From contig VBCL01000139.1 in NCBI GenBank assembly GCA_005888865.1, positions 1 through 13,030 on the forward strand: a stretch of 13,030 nt of DNA, in the 5' to 3' direction. Origin of the DNA: Betaproteobacteria bacterium. Its GTDB lineage: Bacteria; Pseudomonadota; Gammaproteobacteria; Burkholderiales; Casimicrobiaceae. The position numbers were made by a program, and so were the translations under genes. Shown piece after piece: positions 1 through 7,214 of this stretch (position 1 is its first letter; every line of letters starts with the position of its first letter). The notes under the pieces are model-generated. The model had not been told where the DNA came from, made no database searches, and was given only the letters and a program-made list of their open reading frames with translations.

Positions 1-1
1 T

Positions 2-325
2 GTCGTCAACGGCCGGCGCAAGGCCGACAACCTCAGGCAGGTCCTGGTCGTTCCCGGGTCCGGGCTCGTGAAGTCGCAAGCGGAGCGCGAAGGACTCGAC
101 CGCGTCTTCACCGCCGCAGGCTTCGAATGGCGCGAGCCTGGTTGCTCGATGTGCCTGGGTATGAACGACGACCGGCTCGGACCGGGGGAGCGATGCGCCT
201 CGACCTCGAATCGCAATTTCGAGGGCCGCCAAGGCCCGGGCGGCCGTACGCATCTGGTCAGTCCCGCCATGGCGGCCGCGGCTGCGATTGCGGGACATTT
301 TGTCGACGTACGTAAGCTAAGATGA
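2..325 (+). CDS. leuC: 3-isopropylmalate dehydratase large subunit, C-terminal part
   Basis: LeuC pairs with LeuD to isomerise 2-isopropylmalate to 3-isopropylmalate in cytoplasmic leucine synthesis. It carries the 4Fe-4S cluster. Only the last 107 codons are present; the gene enters from the left edge in the frame starting at base 2. Visible family signatures are PGSGLVKSQAE, the cluster-ligand pair GCSMCLGMN (cysteine codons at 143-145 and 152-154), the aconitase-superfamily string STSNRNFEGRQG, and the ending THLVSPAMAAAAAIAGHFVDVR, read here in two overlapping pieces. The third cluster cysteine should lie upstream of the window. The stop is TGA at 323-325. The entericidin-type gene and leuD follow in the same direction, as expected for the two subunits of one enzyme. 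The visible part shows no lesion. Identification is very secure. Confidence 0.97.
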   Translation, partial: VVNGRRKADNLRQVLVVPGSGLVKSQAEREGLDRVFTAAGFEWREPGCSMCLGMNDDRLGPGERCASTSNRNFEGRQGPGGRTHLVSPAMAAAAAIAGHFVDVRKLR

Positions 326-392
326 GCTAAATTCGCTCAAAAATCGTGAACTGCTCCTAATTCATACCAATCGAATGGGGTAAGAGGGGAAC

Positions 393-548
393 ATGAATCG
401 GAAAATAGTCGCATTGCTGTCGCTTGCCGGATTCGTAGTCGCGGCGATGGCCATCACCGGCTGCAATACGGTCGAAGGCATGGGCAAGGACCTGAAGGCG
501 GGCGGGCAAGCGATCGAGAAGGCCGCTGACAAGAACAAAGGTTACTGA
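393..548 (+). CDS. Entericidin A/B-type small lipoprotein
   Basis: This 51-residue protein starts with a short lipoprotein signal: a basic n-region (MNRK), a hydrophobic core, and a lipobox-like AITGC with the lipidated cysteine at position 24. The mature part, NTVEGMGKDLKAGGQAIEKAADK and onward, matches the entericidin family pattern (N-T-x-x-G-x-G-x-D, then an amphipathic helix). Signal peptidase II processing and membrane anchoring are inferred from the lipobox. A purine-rich ribosome site (AGGGG, 385-389) sits just upstream of ATG 393. The stop TGA at 546-548 shares its A with the leuD ATG, so translation is probably coupled. E. coli entericidins come as an antidote/toxin pair; only one gene is present here, so a toxin role is not shown. 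From memory, the position between leuC and leuD recurs in Betaproteobacteria. Confidence 0.85.
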   Translation: MNRKIVALLSLAGFVVAAMAITGCNTVEGMGKDLKAGGQAIEKAADKNKGY

Positions 549-1186
549 TGCAGCCCTTTCGCGTCCTGACTGGACTGGTGGCTCCGCTCGACCGTGCCAA
601 CGTCGACACCGACGTCATCATCCCGAAACAGTTCCTCAAGTCGATCAATCGATCGGGCTTCGGCCCGAATTTGTTCGATTCCTGGCGTTACCTCGATCGC
701 GGAGAGCCGGGAGTCGACAACGCGAAGCGACCGCTCAATCCAGACTTCGTGTTGAACGCGCCGCGCTATCAGGGCGCTCAGATCCTGCTCGCGCGACTGA
801 ACTTCGGGTGCGGCAGCTCGCGGGAGCACGCGCCGTGGGCCCTGCTGGACTATGGCTTTCGCGCCGTCATCGCCCCCTCCTTCGGGGACATCTTCGCGAC
901 CAACTGCCTCAAGAACGGCCTGCTGCCGGTAGTGCTGTCGCGCCACGAAGTCGATCGGCTCTTCCATGAGACCGCCGCGACGCCGGGCTTCAGGCTCACG
1001 ATCGACCTCGAGCGGCAAACGGTCTCGACGCCAGACGGGGCACACGCGTTCGGTTTCGAGATCGAAGCCTTTCCCAAGCACTGCCTGCTCAACGGACTCG
1101 ACGAAATCGGACTGACGCTTCAGCACGCCGACGAGATCCGCGCGTTCGAGGCGAAGCACCTGGCCGAGAGGCCGTGGCTCGTTTGA
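548..1186 (+). CDS. leuD: 3-isopropylmalate dehydratase small subunit
   Basis: LeuD is the swivel-domain subunit that completes the isopropylmalate isomerase with LeuC. The 212 residues match the usual proteobacterial length. The N-terminus has the family block around residues 15-30 (DRANVDTDVIIPKQFLK). The substrate-recognition loop NFGCGSSREHAPWAL is at about 85-99, followed by AVIAPSFGDIFATNCLKNGLLPV, read here as two adjoining motifs. The C-terminus ends in RPWLV. ATG at 548 is supported by the conserved N-terminal sequence directly after it and by the one-base overlap with the lipoprotein stop. The gene is intact. A 75-base spacer with heptad repeats separates it from leuB. Confidence 0.97.
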   Translation: MQPFRVLTGLVAPLDRANVDTDVIIPKQFLKSINRSGFGPNLFDSWRYLDRGEPGVDNAKRPLNPDFVLNAPRYQGAQILLARLNFGCGSSREHAPWALLDYGFRAVIAPSFGDIFATNCLKNGLLPVVLSRHEVDRLFHETAATPGFRLTIDLERQTVSTPDGAHAFGFEIEAFPKHCLLNGLDEIGLTLQHADEIRAFEAKHLAERPWLV

Positions 1187-1221
1187 GGTTGGGCGTTCGG
1201 CGTTCAGCGTTGGACGTGGTT
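1187..1221. repeat. Degenerate 7-bp tandem repeat in the leuD-leuB spacer
   Basis: Directly after the leuD stop the sequence falls into heptads: GGTTGGG, CGTTCGG, CGTTCAG, CGTTGGA, CGTGGTT. The CGTTnnn core recurs exactly three times at 7-base spacing, with a decayed unit on each side. Such CGTT heptads occur as dispersed intergenic repeats in some bacterial genomes (general knowledge). Function is unknown. The rest of the spacer to ATG 1262 holds no strong ribosome site. Confidence 0.6.
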
Positions 1222-1261
1222 CGATCTCATCCGGGCGTTCTTCACTGAGCGCTCGACTCGA

Positions 1262-2303
1262 ATGAAAATCGCGCTCCTTCCCGGCGACGGCATCGGTCCG
1301 GAGGTTGTCGCCGAGGCGGCGAAGCTGCTCGAATGGCTGCGCCGCGAAGGGCTGCCGATCGAGACCGAAACGGCGCCGATCGGCGGGGCCGCCTACGATG
1401 CCGCCGGCTCGCCGCTTCCCCGCTGACGCGGTGCTCATGGGCGCTGTCGGCGGACCGCAGTACGACGCGCTTCCGCGCGCCATGCGTCCGGAACAAGGCA
1501 TCCTCGCCATCCGCAAAGCGCTGGGGCTGTTCGCCAATCTTCGCCCGGCGTTGCTTTTTCCGGAGCTCGCGTCGGCCTCGACGCTCAAGCCGGAGTTCGT
1601 CGCCGGCCTCGATCTGATGATCGTTCGCGAGCTGACCGGTGACGTTTATTTCGGCGTGCCGCGAGGGCGACGTACCAACGCCGCGGGCGAGATCGAAGGC
1701 TTCGACACGATGCTCTACGCGGAATCGGAGATCTTGCGCATTGCCCGGGTCGGGTTCGAGATCGCGGCTAAGCGCGGCCGCCGGCTCTGCTCGGTCGACA
1801 AGGCGAACGTGCTCGACACCTCGATCCTGTGGCGCGAGGTCGTCACCGCCGCCGGCAGGGACTATCCCGACGTGACGCTCTCGCATATGTACGTCGACAA
1901 CGCGGCGATGCAGCTGGTGCGCGCGCCGAAGCAGTTCGATGTCATCGTCACCGGCAACCTGTTCGGCGACATCCTGTCCGACGAGGCATCGATGCTCGCC
2001 GGCTCGATCGGGATGCTACCCTCGGCGTCGCTCGATGAGAACAACAAGGGCCTCTACGAGCCGATCCACGGCTCGGCCCCTGATCTCGCCGGGAAGAACC
2101 GTGCGAATCCCCTGGCGACGATCCTTTCGCTCGCCATGATGTTTCGCTATACGTTTTCGCGCGCCGACGTCGCAGACCGGATCGAGGCCGCGGTGCGGCG
2201 GGTGCTGGCGCAGGGCCATCGAACGGCGGACATTGCCGCTCCGGGCGAGCGCGTGATCGGCGCCCGCGAGATGGGCGATGCCGTGGCTGCGGCGCTGGGT
2301 TGA
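1262..2303 (+). pseudogene. leuB: 3-isopropylmalate dehydrogenase, frameshifted with a small internal deletion
   Basis: LeuB oxidises and decarboxylates 3-isopropylmalate with NAD+ in leucine synthesis. ATG 1262 opens MKIALLPGDGIGPEV and GGAAYDAAGSPLP, the canonical N-terminus, but this frame stops at TGA 1424-1426. The rest lies in another frame from about 1422: ADAVLMGAVGGPQYD, the arginine region RPEQGILAIRKALGLFANLRP, VRELTGDVYFGVPRG, VDKANVLDTS, and the metal-binding GNLFGDILSDEASML, each given as separate blocks, through to TGA 2301-2303. Homologues have about nine residues between PLP and ADAVL; here a single base remains. A net loss of about 26 nt would explain both the gap and the frame change. 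The missing part is the helix before GAVGGP, so neither fragment should make active enzyme. Sequence or assembly error is an equal alternative to real inactivation. Confidence 0.9.
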
Positions 2304-2316
2304 ATCCTGCGCGTGG

Positions 2317-2346
2317 TTACGTCATCGAGCGGAGACGACGTATTAT
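2317..2346 (+). promoter_or_regulatory. Candidate promoter with overlapping inverted repeat, upstream of the acetyltransferase
   Basis: The 78-base spacer between leuB and the acetyltransferase contains TATTAT (2341-2346), a five-of-six match to a sigma-70 -10 box. The -35 position (TTACGT, 2317-2322, 18-base spacer) matches only weakly. A perfect 6-bp inverted repeat, TACGTC (2318-2323) and GACGTA (2337-2342), spans the two hexamers, where a repressor operator could lie. No experiment supports this. Confidence 0.35.
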
Positions 2347-2381
2347 TGGCGAGAGATCGAAACCGACTCTAATGACAGACC

Positions 2382-2921
2382 ATGACTTCCGGCCACCCCA
2401 TCGTCATCCGTCGCGCCGAGCCCGCGGATGCCGAGGCGATTCACCAGACGTTCCTCGGGCCGCGGGTCATCGCCGGGACGCTGCAGTTGCCGTATCCTTC
2501 ATTGGAAATGTGGCGCAAGCGTATCGCCGAGGTCCCTGCGAACGACTACATGCTGGTAGCCACGATCGCCGGCGAGGTGATTGGCAGTCTGGGCCTGCAC
2601 GCGGCGTCGAAGTCGCCGCGCCGCCGGCACGTGGGCGCGCTCGGCATGTCGGTGCGCGACGATCGACAGCGACGCGGTGCCGGCTCCGCCCTGCTCAGGG
2701 CCGCGATCGAGCTTGCCGATGGCTGGCTCAACTATCAGCGCCTCGAGCTGTCCGTTTATACGGACAACCTCGCAGCGATGCACCTGTATCGCAAGTTCGG
2801 GTTTGCGATCGAGGGCACCTGCCGGGCGTATGCGTTTCGCGATGGCGGATACGTGGACGCGTATCAGATGGCGCGGCTGCATCCCGCGCTGAAAATGGAC
2901 GAGGTGGTTGCCGATGAGTGA
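2382..2921 (+). CDS. GNAT-family N-acetyltransferase, YhhY/AaaT-like
   Basis: This is a 179-residue single-domain GNAT acetyltransferase, which transfers acetyl from acetyl-CoA to an amine. It resembles E. coli YhhY (AaaT, an L-amino-acid N-acetyltransferase) along its length as I recall that protein: TLQLPYPSLEMWRKRIAE at about 33-50, RRRHVGALGMSV at 80-91, the acetyl-CoA loop QRRGAGSALL at 96-105, YTDNLAAMHLYRKFGF at 126-141, and GGYVDAYQMARL at 155-166. The substrate is not proven; a free amino acid or analogue fits the relationship. ATG 2382 precedes the typical IVIRRAEPAD opening, though no clear ribosome site is seen. The 3' end overlaps the asd start by 8 bases, so the two are probably co-translated. 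Its presence between leuB and asd looks like an insertion into the usual cluster order. Confidence 0.9.
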   Translation: MTSGHPIVIRRAEPADAEAIHQTFLGPRVIAGTLQLPYPSLEMWRKRIAEVPANDYMLVATIAGEVIGSLGLHAASKSPRRRHVGALGMSVRDDRQRRGAGSALLRAAIELADGWLNYQRLELSVYTDNLAAMHLYRKFGFAIEGTCRAYAFRDGGYVDAYQMARLHPALKMDEVVADE

Positions 2922-4089
2922 TCAAGTGACGGTAAGGCCCAACGCTTCCAGCCGCGCACCGCGGCGCAGCCAAACGCTGCGCGTCGGGATCGTCGGTTGG
3001 CGCGGTATGGTTGGTTCGGTGCTGATGCAGCGCATGCTCGAGGAACATGATTTCGCGCTGATCGAGCCGGCGTTCTTCACGACCTCGAACGTGGGCGGGG
3101 AGCCTCCCGCCATCGGCAAGCGTGTGGGCGCGCTCAAGCATGGACATGATCTTGCCGCGCTCGAACTGAACGACGTGATCGTCACCTGCCAGGGTGGGGA
3201 CTACACCACCGAGGTCTACCCGAAGCTTCGCGCCACCGGCTGGGACGGCTACTGGATCGACGCCGCCAAGACGCTGCGCATGCAGGAGGACGCAGTCATC
3301 ATCCTCGACCCGGTCAATCGTCCGGTGATCGACGCTGCGCTCGAGCGCGGTGTGAAGAACTACATCGGCGGCAATTGCACGGTAAGCCTGATGACGATGG
3401 CGCTGGCGGGCTTGTTCCGGCACGACCTGATCGAGTGGATGACGTGCATGACCTACCAGGCTGCGTCGGGCGCGGGGGCGCAGACGATGCGCGAGCTGCT
3501 GCAACAGATGGGCGAAGCGCATCTCGCCGCGAAAAGCCTGCTCGAGGATCCCGCTTCGGCGATCCTCGACATCGATCGCGAAGTGGCCGGCATCCTCCGT
3601 GACGAACGCTTCCCGACCGAGCACACCGGTGTGCCGCTAGCAGGCAGCCTCATTCCGTGGATCGACAAGGATCTCGGCAACGGGATGAGTCTCGAAGAGT
3701 GGAAAGGTGGCGCGGAGACCAACAAGATCCTCGGCCGCGGGCCCGCCAACGCGATTCCCGTGGAATCGCTGTGCGTGCGCATCGGGGCGATGCGTTGTCA
3801 CAGCCAGGCGATGACGATCAAGCTCCGACGCGACGTGCCGCTTCCGGATATCGAGCATGTTCTCGCCGAGGGGAACCCCTGGGTGCGCGTGGTTCCCAAT
3901 ACGCGCGCGGCGAGCATCGAACGACTTACACCGGCGGCGGTGACCGGATCGCTGGAGGTCCCGATCGGCCGCTTGCGCAACCTCGCCATGGGCCCCGAGT
4001 ATCTCGGCGCGTTCGCGGTGGGCGATCAATTGTTGTGGGGTGCCGCCGAACCGCTGCGGCGAATGCTGCGCATCCTGCTCGAACGGTAG
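2914..4089 (+). CDS. asd: Aspartate-semialdehyde dehydrogenase
   Basis: Asd reduces beta-aspartyl phosphate to aspartate semialdehyde with NADPH, feeding lysine/diaminopimelate, threonine, methionine and isoleucine synthesis. The 391 residues are of the E. coli type: the nucleotide-binding GWRGMVGS at 28-35, the nucleophile Cys155 in GGNCTVSL, and the substrate-binding R289 and H296 in VRIGAMRCHSQA. The family is usually about 370 residues. Here about 20 extra residues (from MSDQVTVRPN) precede the conserved LRVGIVGWRG. There is no ATG nearer the core, so the start is probably ATG 2914, overlapping the acetyltransferase by 8 bases. The alternative GTG 2926 would still leave an extension. No lesion is visible. 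A 358-base gene-free region follows. Confidence 0.96.
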   Translation: MSDQVTVRPNASSRAPRRSQTLRVGIVGWRGMVGSVLMQRMLEEHDFALIEPAFFTTSNVGGEPPAIGKRVGALKHGHDLAALELNDVIVTCQGGDYTTEVYPKLRATGWDGYWIDAAKTLRMQEDAVIILDPVNRPVIDAALERGVKNYIGGNCTVSLMTMALAGLFRHDLIEWMTCMTYQAASGAGAQTMRELLQQMGEAHLAAKSLLEDPASAILDIDREVAGILRDERFPTEHTGVPLAGSLIPWIDKDLGNGMSLEEWKGGAETNKILGRGPANAIPVESLCVRIGAMRCHSQAMTIKLRRDVPLPDIEHVLAEGNPWVRVVPNTRAASIERLTPAAVTGSLEVPIGRLRNLAMGPEYLGAFAVGDQLLWGAAEPLRRMLRILLER

Positions 4090-4367
4090 GGCTCGCCGCC
4101 GCGCCCCCGGCTCTTCCGATTCTTGCGCGATCTTGGCGAGCCTGTGCGGTCTAGCCCTGCCGCATAAAACTGGCCGAAAGCCGGCCGGACGCCTGCGCGT
4201 CTCCCCCCGCGACGTCGCAACAACACGGGGCAAGGACGATGTCTGCGCCGCCTCGATCCACTATATCTTGTAATGGGATCCCTATGCTTTCCCACCGGTG
4301 GGGTTGAGACCGCACCGGCGGGCCTGCGAAGGCAACGTCCCGGATCGGCGCGCGCGCCGCAAAAAAT
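4090..4367. other. Gene-free asd-fimV spacer, distal part, with several symmetric elements
   Basis: No convincing gene is seen on either strand. Four elements stand out. An 8-bp inverted repeat starts one base after the asd stop (GGCTCGCC 4090-4097 and GGCGAGCC 4135-4142) with a 37-base loop; it has no T-run and may be a weak transcript-end structure. CCCACCGGTGGG at 4291-4302 is a perfect palindrome. CACCGGTGGG (4293-4302) recurs as CACCGGCGGG (4313-4322), nine of ten bases, exactly 20 bp away. CGGCGCGCGCGCCG at 4346-4359 is a perfect 14-bp alternating C/G palindrome, followed after one base by six A residues. None can be assigned a function from sequence alone. Confidence 0.5.
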
Positions 4368-4428
4368 CAAGCTAATACCGGGGTTTAGCTTGCGTCGCTA
4401 ACTCCATGATGTTAAGTTAGCTTAGCTT
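4368..4428. promoter_or_regulatory. AT-rich dyad cluster (AAGCTAA/TTAGCTT) in the fimV upstream region
   Basis: Just upstream of fimV the base composition turns AT-rich. CAAGCTAA (4368-4375) pairs perfectly with TTAGCTTG (4385-4392) across a 9-base loop. GCTAACT (4397-4403) pairs with AGTTAGC (4415-4421) across 11 bases. The heptamer TTAGCTT occurs at 4385-4391, 4417-4423 and 4422-4428, and its complement AAGCTAA at 4369-4375. The position fits an operator or promoter region for fimV. No strong -35/-10 pair could be fixed: TTGCGT (4390-4395) with TAAGTT (4413-4418) is only a weak candidate. Confidence 0.45.
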
Positions 4429-4447
4429 ATTACGTTCTGAGGTCGGC

Positions 4448-7144
4448 ATGCGAGCAAAACCCTTGATCATTTGGGGCCTGCTGGCGGGAGTCTTCGCGCT
4501 GCCCGCCACGGCACTTGCCCTCGGCTTGGGCAAGCTCACGGTGGACTCGAGTCTCGGCCAGCCACTCTCTGCACACGTCGAGTTGACCGCGGCGCAGAAA
4601 GAAGAATTGGATTCGCTTGCGGCGAAGGTTGCAGACCAGTCGGTCTATCGCGACAACAACGTGCAATTTCCGGTGGCACTTTCCCGCGCCCGCGTCACCA
4701 TCGTGCAGACCGCCAACGGTCCTCCGCAATTGAAAGTGACGACACAGCAGGCAGTCAACGAGCCCTATCTCGATCTGATCGTCGAGGTCAACTGGGCCAC
4801 CGGTCGCGTCGTTCGCAACTACACGTTCCTGCTCGACCCGCCTGGCGCGAGCGAGAAGCAAGCGGTCGCGCCGGCGGCGGCTACGATCCGCGCGGAAGCG
4901 GCGCCGTCGCGTAGCGCACGCGCGGAGCGGGCTGAGCGCAGCGCTCCTTCAGCGTCAAGCCCGAACGCGGGCCAAGGCGATACCTACACGGTGCGGCGCG
5001 GCGACACGTTGTCGAAGATTGCCAAGGTTTACAAGCCCGAGAACGTGAGCCTCGAGCAGATGCTCGTCGCATTGCTCCGCAGTAACGAGAGCGCGTTCGA
5101 CGACAAGAACATGAACCGGTTGCGCAGCGGTCAGATCCTGAACGTGCCGCCTGCCGATCAGGCGGCGGGCGTGACCCAGAACGAGGCCGTGAAAGTCGTG
5201 CGGGTGCAGGCCGCCGATTGGCGCACCTATCGCGACCGCGTTGCCGGCGCGGCAGCGCCCAGTGAAGCCGGCCAGACCGGCCAGGCGGCGGGCGGCAAGA
5301 TCGCCGCGGCGGTCGAAGACAAAGGCACGCCCGCGCAACCCGGCAAGGATCAACTCCGGGTCTCGCGCGAAGCGGGCAAGAGCGCGGGCGCGGCGCAAGT
5401 CGAAGACCTCGCCGCGAAGGACAAGGCTTTGCGCGACGCGAATTCGCGCATTGCCGATCTGGAAAAAACGCTCAAGGACATGCAGAAGGCCGTCGAGCTC
5501 AAGAGCCAGACGATGGCCGATCTGCAGAAGCAGGCGGAGGCGGGCAAGGCGAAGGCGGCCGCGGAAGCAGCGAAGAGCGCACCGCCCAAGATCGCTGCCG
5601 CTCCAACCCCGCCGCCGCCCGCCGCGCCGCCGGTGACGGCAGCGCCCCCGACGCCCGCCGCGGTCGTGCCACCGGCACCCGCGGTCGTGCCGCCGCCGGC
5701 ACCCGTGTCACCGCCTGTAGTTGCGGCACCCGAGAGCAAGGCGGCAGAGCCCGCCGTAGCGGAGACGAAGGCACCGGAAACGAAGGCGCCCGAAACAAAG
5801 GCGACCACAACCAAGGTTGCCGCGCCGACCCCGAAGGGGTCCAAGGCCGAACCCTCGTTCTTCGACGATGTCTTCGGCAACACGCCGACCTGGGCGATCG
5901 CTGCCGCGGTGCCCCCGCCGCCGCACGGCGACCAAGTTCGAGGACAGCATCATCTCCGGGACCGATATCAAGACCAACACCGTCTTCGGTTCGACCGGTG
6001 GCGGTGTGGTCAATACCGGCGACAACTCGCTCGCGAGCGATTTCAGCCGCGAGGGCCTGGGGAACATCGATACCGACGAGGTCGACCCGATCGCGGAAGC
6101 CGAGGTCTATCTCGCCTACGGTCGCGACGCGCAGGCAGAGGAAATTCTCAAGGAAGCACTGAAGAAGGATGCCCAGCGGCAGGAGATCTACCTCAAATTG
6201 CTCGAGATCCACGCGCAGCACAACAAGCCGTCCGCGTTCGAGACGGTCGCGAGCGAGCTGTATTCGGTTTCCGGTGGGCAGGGCGAAGTCTGGCAGAAGG
6301 CGATGGCGCTGGGTCGTCAGCTCGACCCGAGCAATCCGCTCTTCAACGAAGCCGGAAGTGCGGCGGACTTCACCGAGGCGACCGCGGCGGATACCGAGCA
6401 TGGCGCGGACGAACCCGCAGCCGAGCCCGCGCCCGTTCCGGCGAGCGCACAGATCTACTCGATGCCGCCGGACCTGAAGGCCGAACCCAAGTCCGGCCGG
6501 GATCTCGACTTCAGCCTGGACGACGACATTTCGCTCTCCCCGACATCGGGCATGGCGCCCGAGCCCAAAACGCCGGCGGCCATCCTCGCCGGCGCAGCGC
6601 AAGAAGTCGCGAAATCGACGCGCGGCGCTTCCGACCCAATCGTCGCGAAATCCGCTTCCGGGCCGATGGCGGGCGGGAATGGCCACGATGGCGAATCGCT
6701 TAGCGAGCAGGCGCGCGACACAGTGTCCTTCGGGCCCGAATCGATGCCGAAGTTCGATCTCGCGCGTCGAGGCCGGGACCGGTGATGGCGCCGATTCCCA
6801 CGCACGCGGCGCCCAAACCCATCGCGCCAAAACCGATGCTGGAGCCCGCGCTGGCAGCCGTCGGCGCCGGTGCGCCGGCACCGCAGCTGACGCGGCCGGC
6901 GGCAGCGATCGAGCTCGACAAGCTCGACCTCGCCTTCGACCCGCAGCGCTCGACTTTCGAGGATCCGACGCCTTCGGTGCTGGACGGCCAGTGGCACGAC
7001 GCCGCGACGAAGCTCGACCTCGCCAAGGCCTATCAGGAGATGGGCGACGTCGAAGGTGCGCGCGAGATCCTGCAGGAAGTCCTCCACGAGGGCGACGACC
7101 AGCAGAAGTCGGAAGCACAGGGGATGCTGTCCAAGCTGGCCTAG
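4448..7144 (+). pseudogene. fimV: FimV/HubP-family polar hub and pilus assembly protein, two frameshifts
   Basis: FimV proteins sit in the inner membrane at the cell pole, bind peptidoglycan and organise type IV pili and polar proteins. ATG 4448 follows GAGG (4439-4442). Frame one shows a signal peptide (cleavage near residue 24), the FimV N-terminal domain (about 25-130), a LysM domain (178-234, DTYTVRRGDTLSKIAK), a coiled coil (about 318-376) and a Pro/Ala-rich linker with ETKAP repeats. It reads FGNTPTWAIAAAV, the expected start of the membrane helix, to about 5911, then leaves frame. The next frame resumes at RRRTATKFEDS (5916), so roughly 15 residues of the helix are missing. It continues through the TPR-like block (6088-6345) to TGA 6783-6785. 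A third frame carries the C-terminal FimV domain ending QWHDAATKLDLAKAYQEMGD...MLSKLA, stop 7142-7144. As written the protein would lack its membrane anchor and cytoplasmic half. Assembly error is possible. Confidence 0.9.
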
Positions 7145-7164
7145 CTCGGCAATAAATGCACCGG

Positions 7165-7196
7165 ACGGCGGCTCGATCGGGCCGCCGTTGTTTTTT
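7165..7196 (+). terminator. Intrinsic terminator after fimV
   Basis: ACGGCGGC (7165-7172) and GCCGCCGT (7181-7188) form a perfect 8-bp GC-rich stem with an 8-base loop. The stem is followed by TTG and six T residues (7191-7196). This is a textbook Rho-independent terminator lying 20 bases past the fimV stop. It ends only 18 bases before the truA ATG, so it may also lie in the leader of the truA-trp transcript if a promoter lies upstream. Confidence 0.85.
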
Positions 7197-7214
7197 GGGT
7201 GCTCAACCACCATC

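Noticed and set aside
393..548. Entericidin toxin-antitoxin pair
   Set aside because: Only one small lipoprotein frame is present; no second entericidin gene lies next to it.
542..1588. Long open frame on the minus strand (348 codons) across leuD and leuB
   Set aside because: It lies antisense to strongly conserved leuD and leuB sequence, its protein is arginine-rich low-complexity with no recognisable motif, and such frames are common opposite GC-rich genes.
2300..2917. Overlapping + strand frame (205 codons) over the acetyltransferase
   Set aside because: Out of frame with the clear GNAT domain and shows no motif itself.
4155..4185. Possible intrinsic terminator of asd (CTGGC/GCCGG hairpin)
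   Set aside because: The stem is only about five pairs and no T-run follows, so it does not meet the criteria for a terminator.
4262..4274. TATATC and TGTAAT as -10 boxes of a promoter for fimV
   Set aside because: No -35 match at 16-18 bases upstream of either, and both are over 170 bases from the fimV start.
5499..7118. 539-codon minus-strand open frame opposite fimV
   Set aside because: Highly arginine/alanine-rich with no domain; a compositional shadow of the fimV linker regions. The FimV domains on the + strand are unmistakable.
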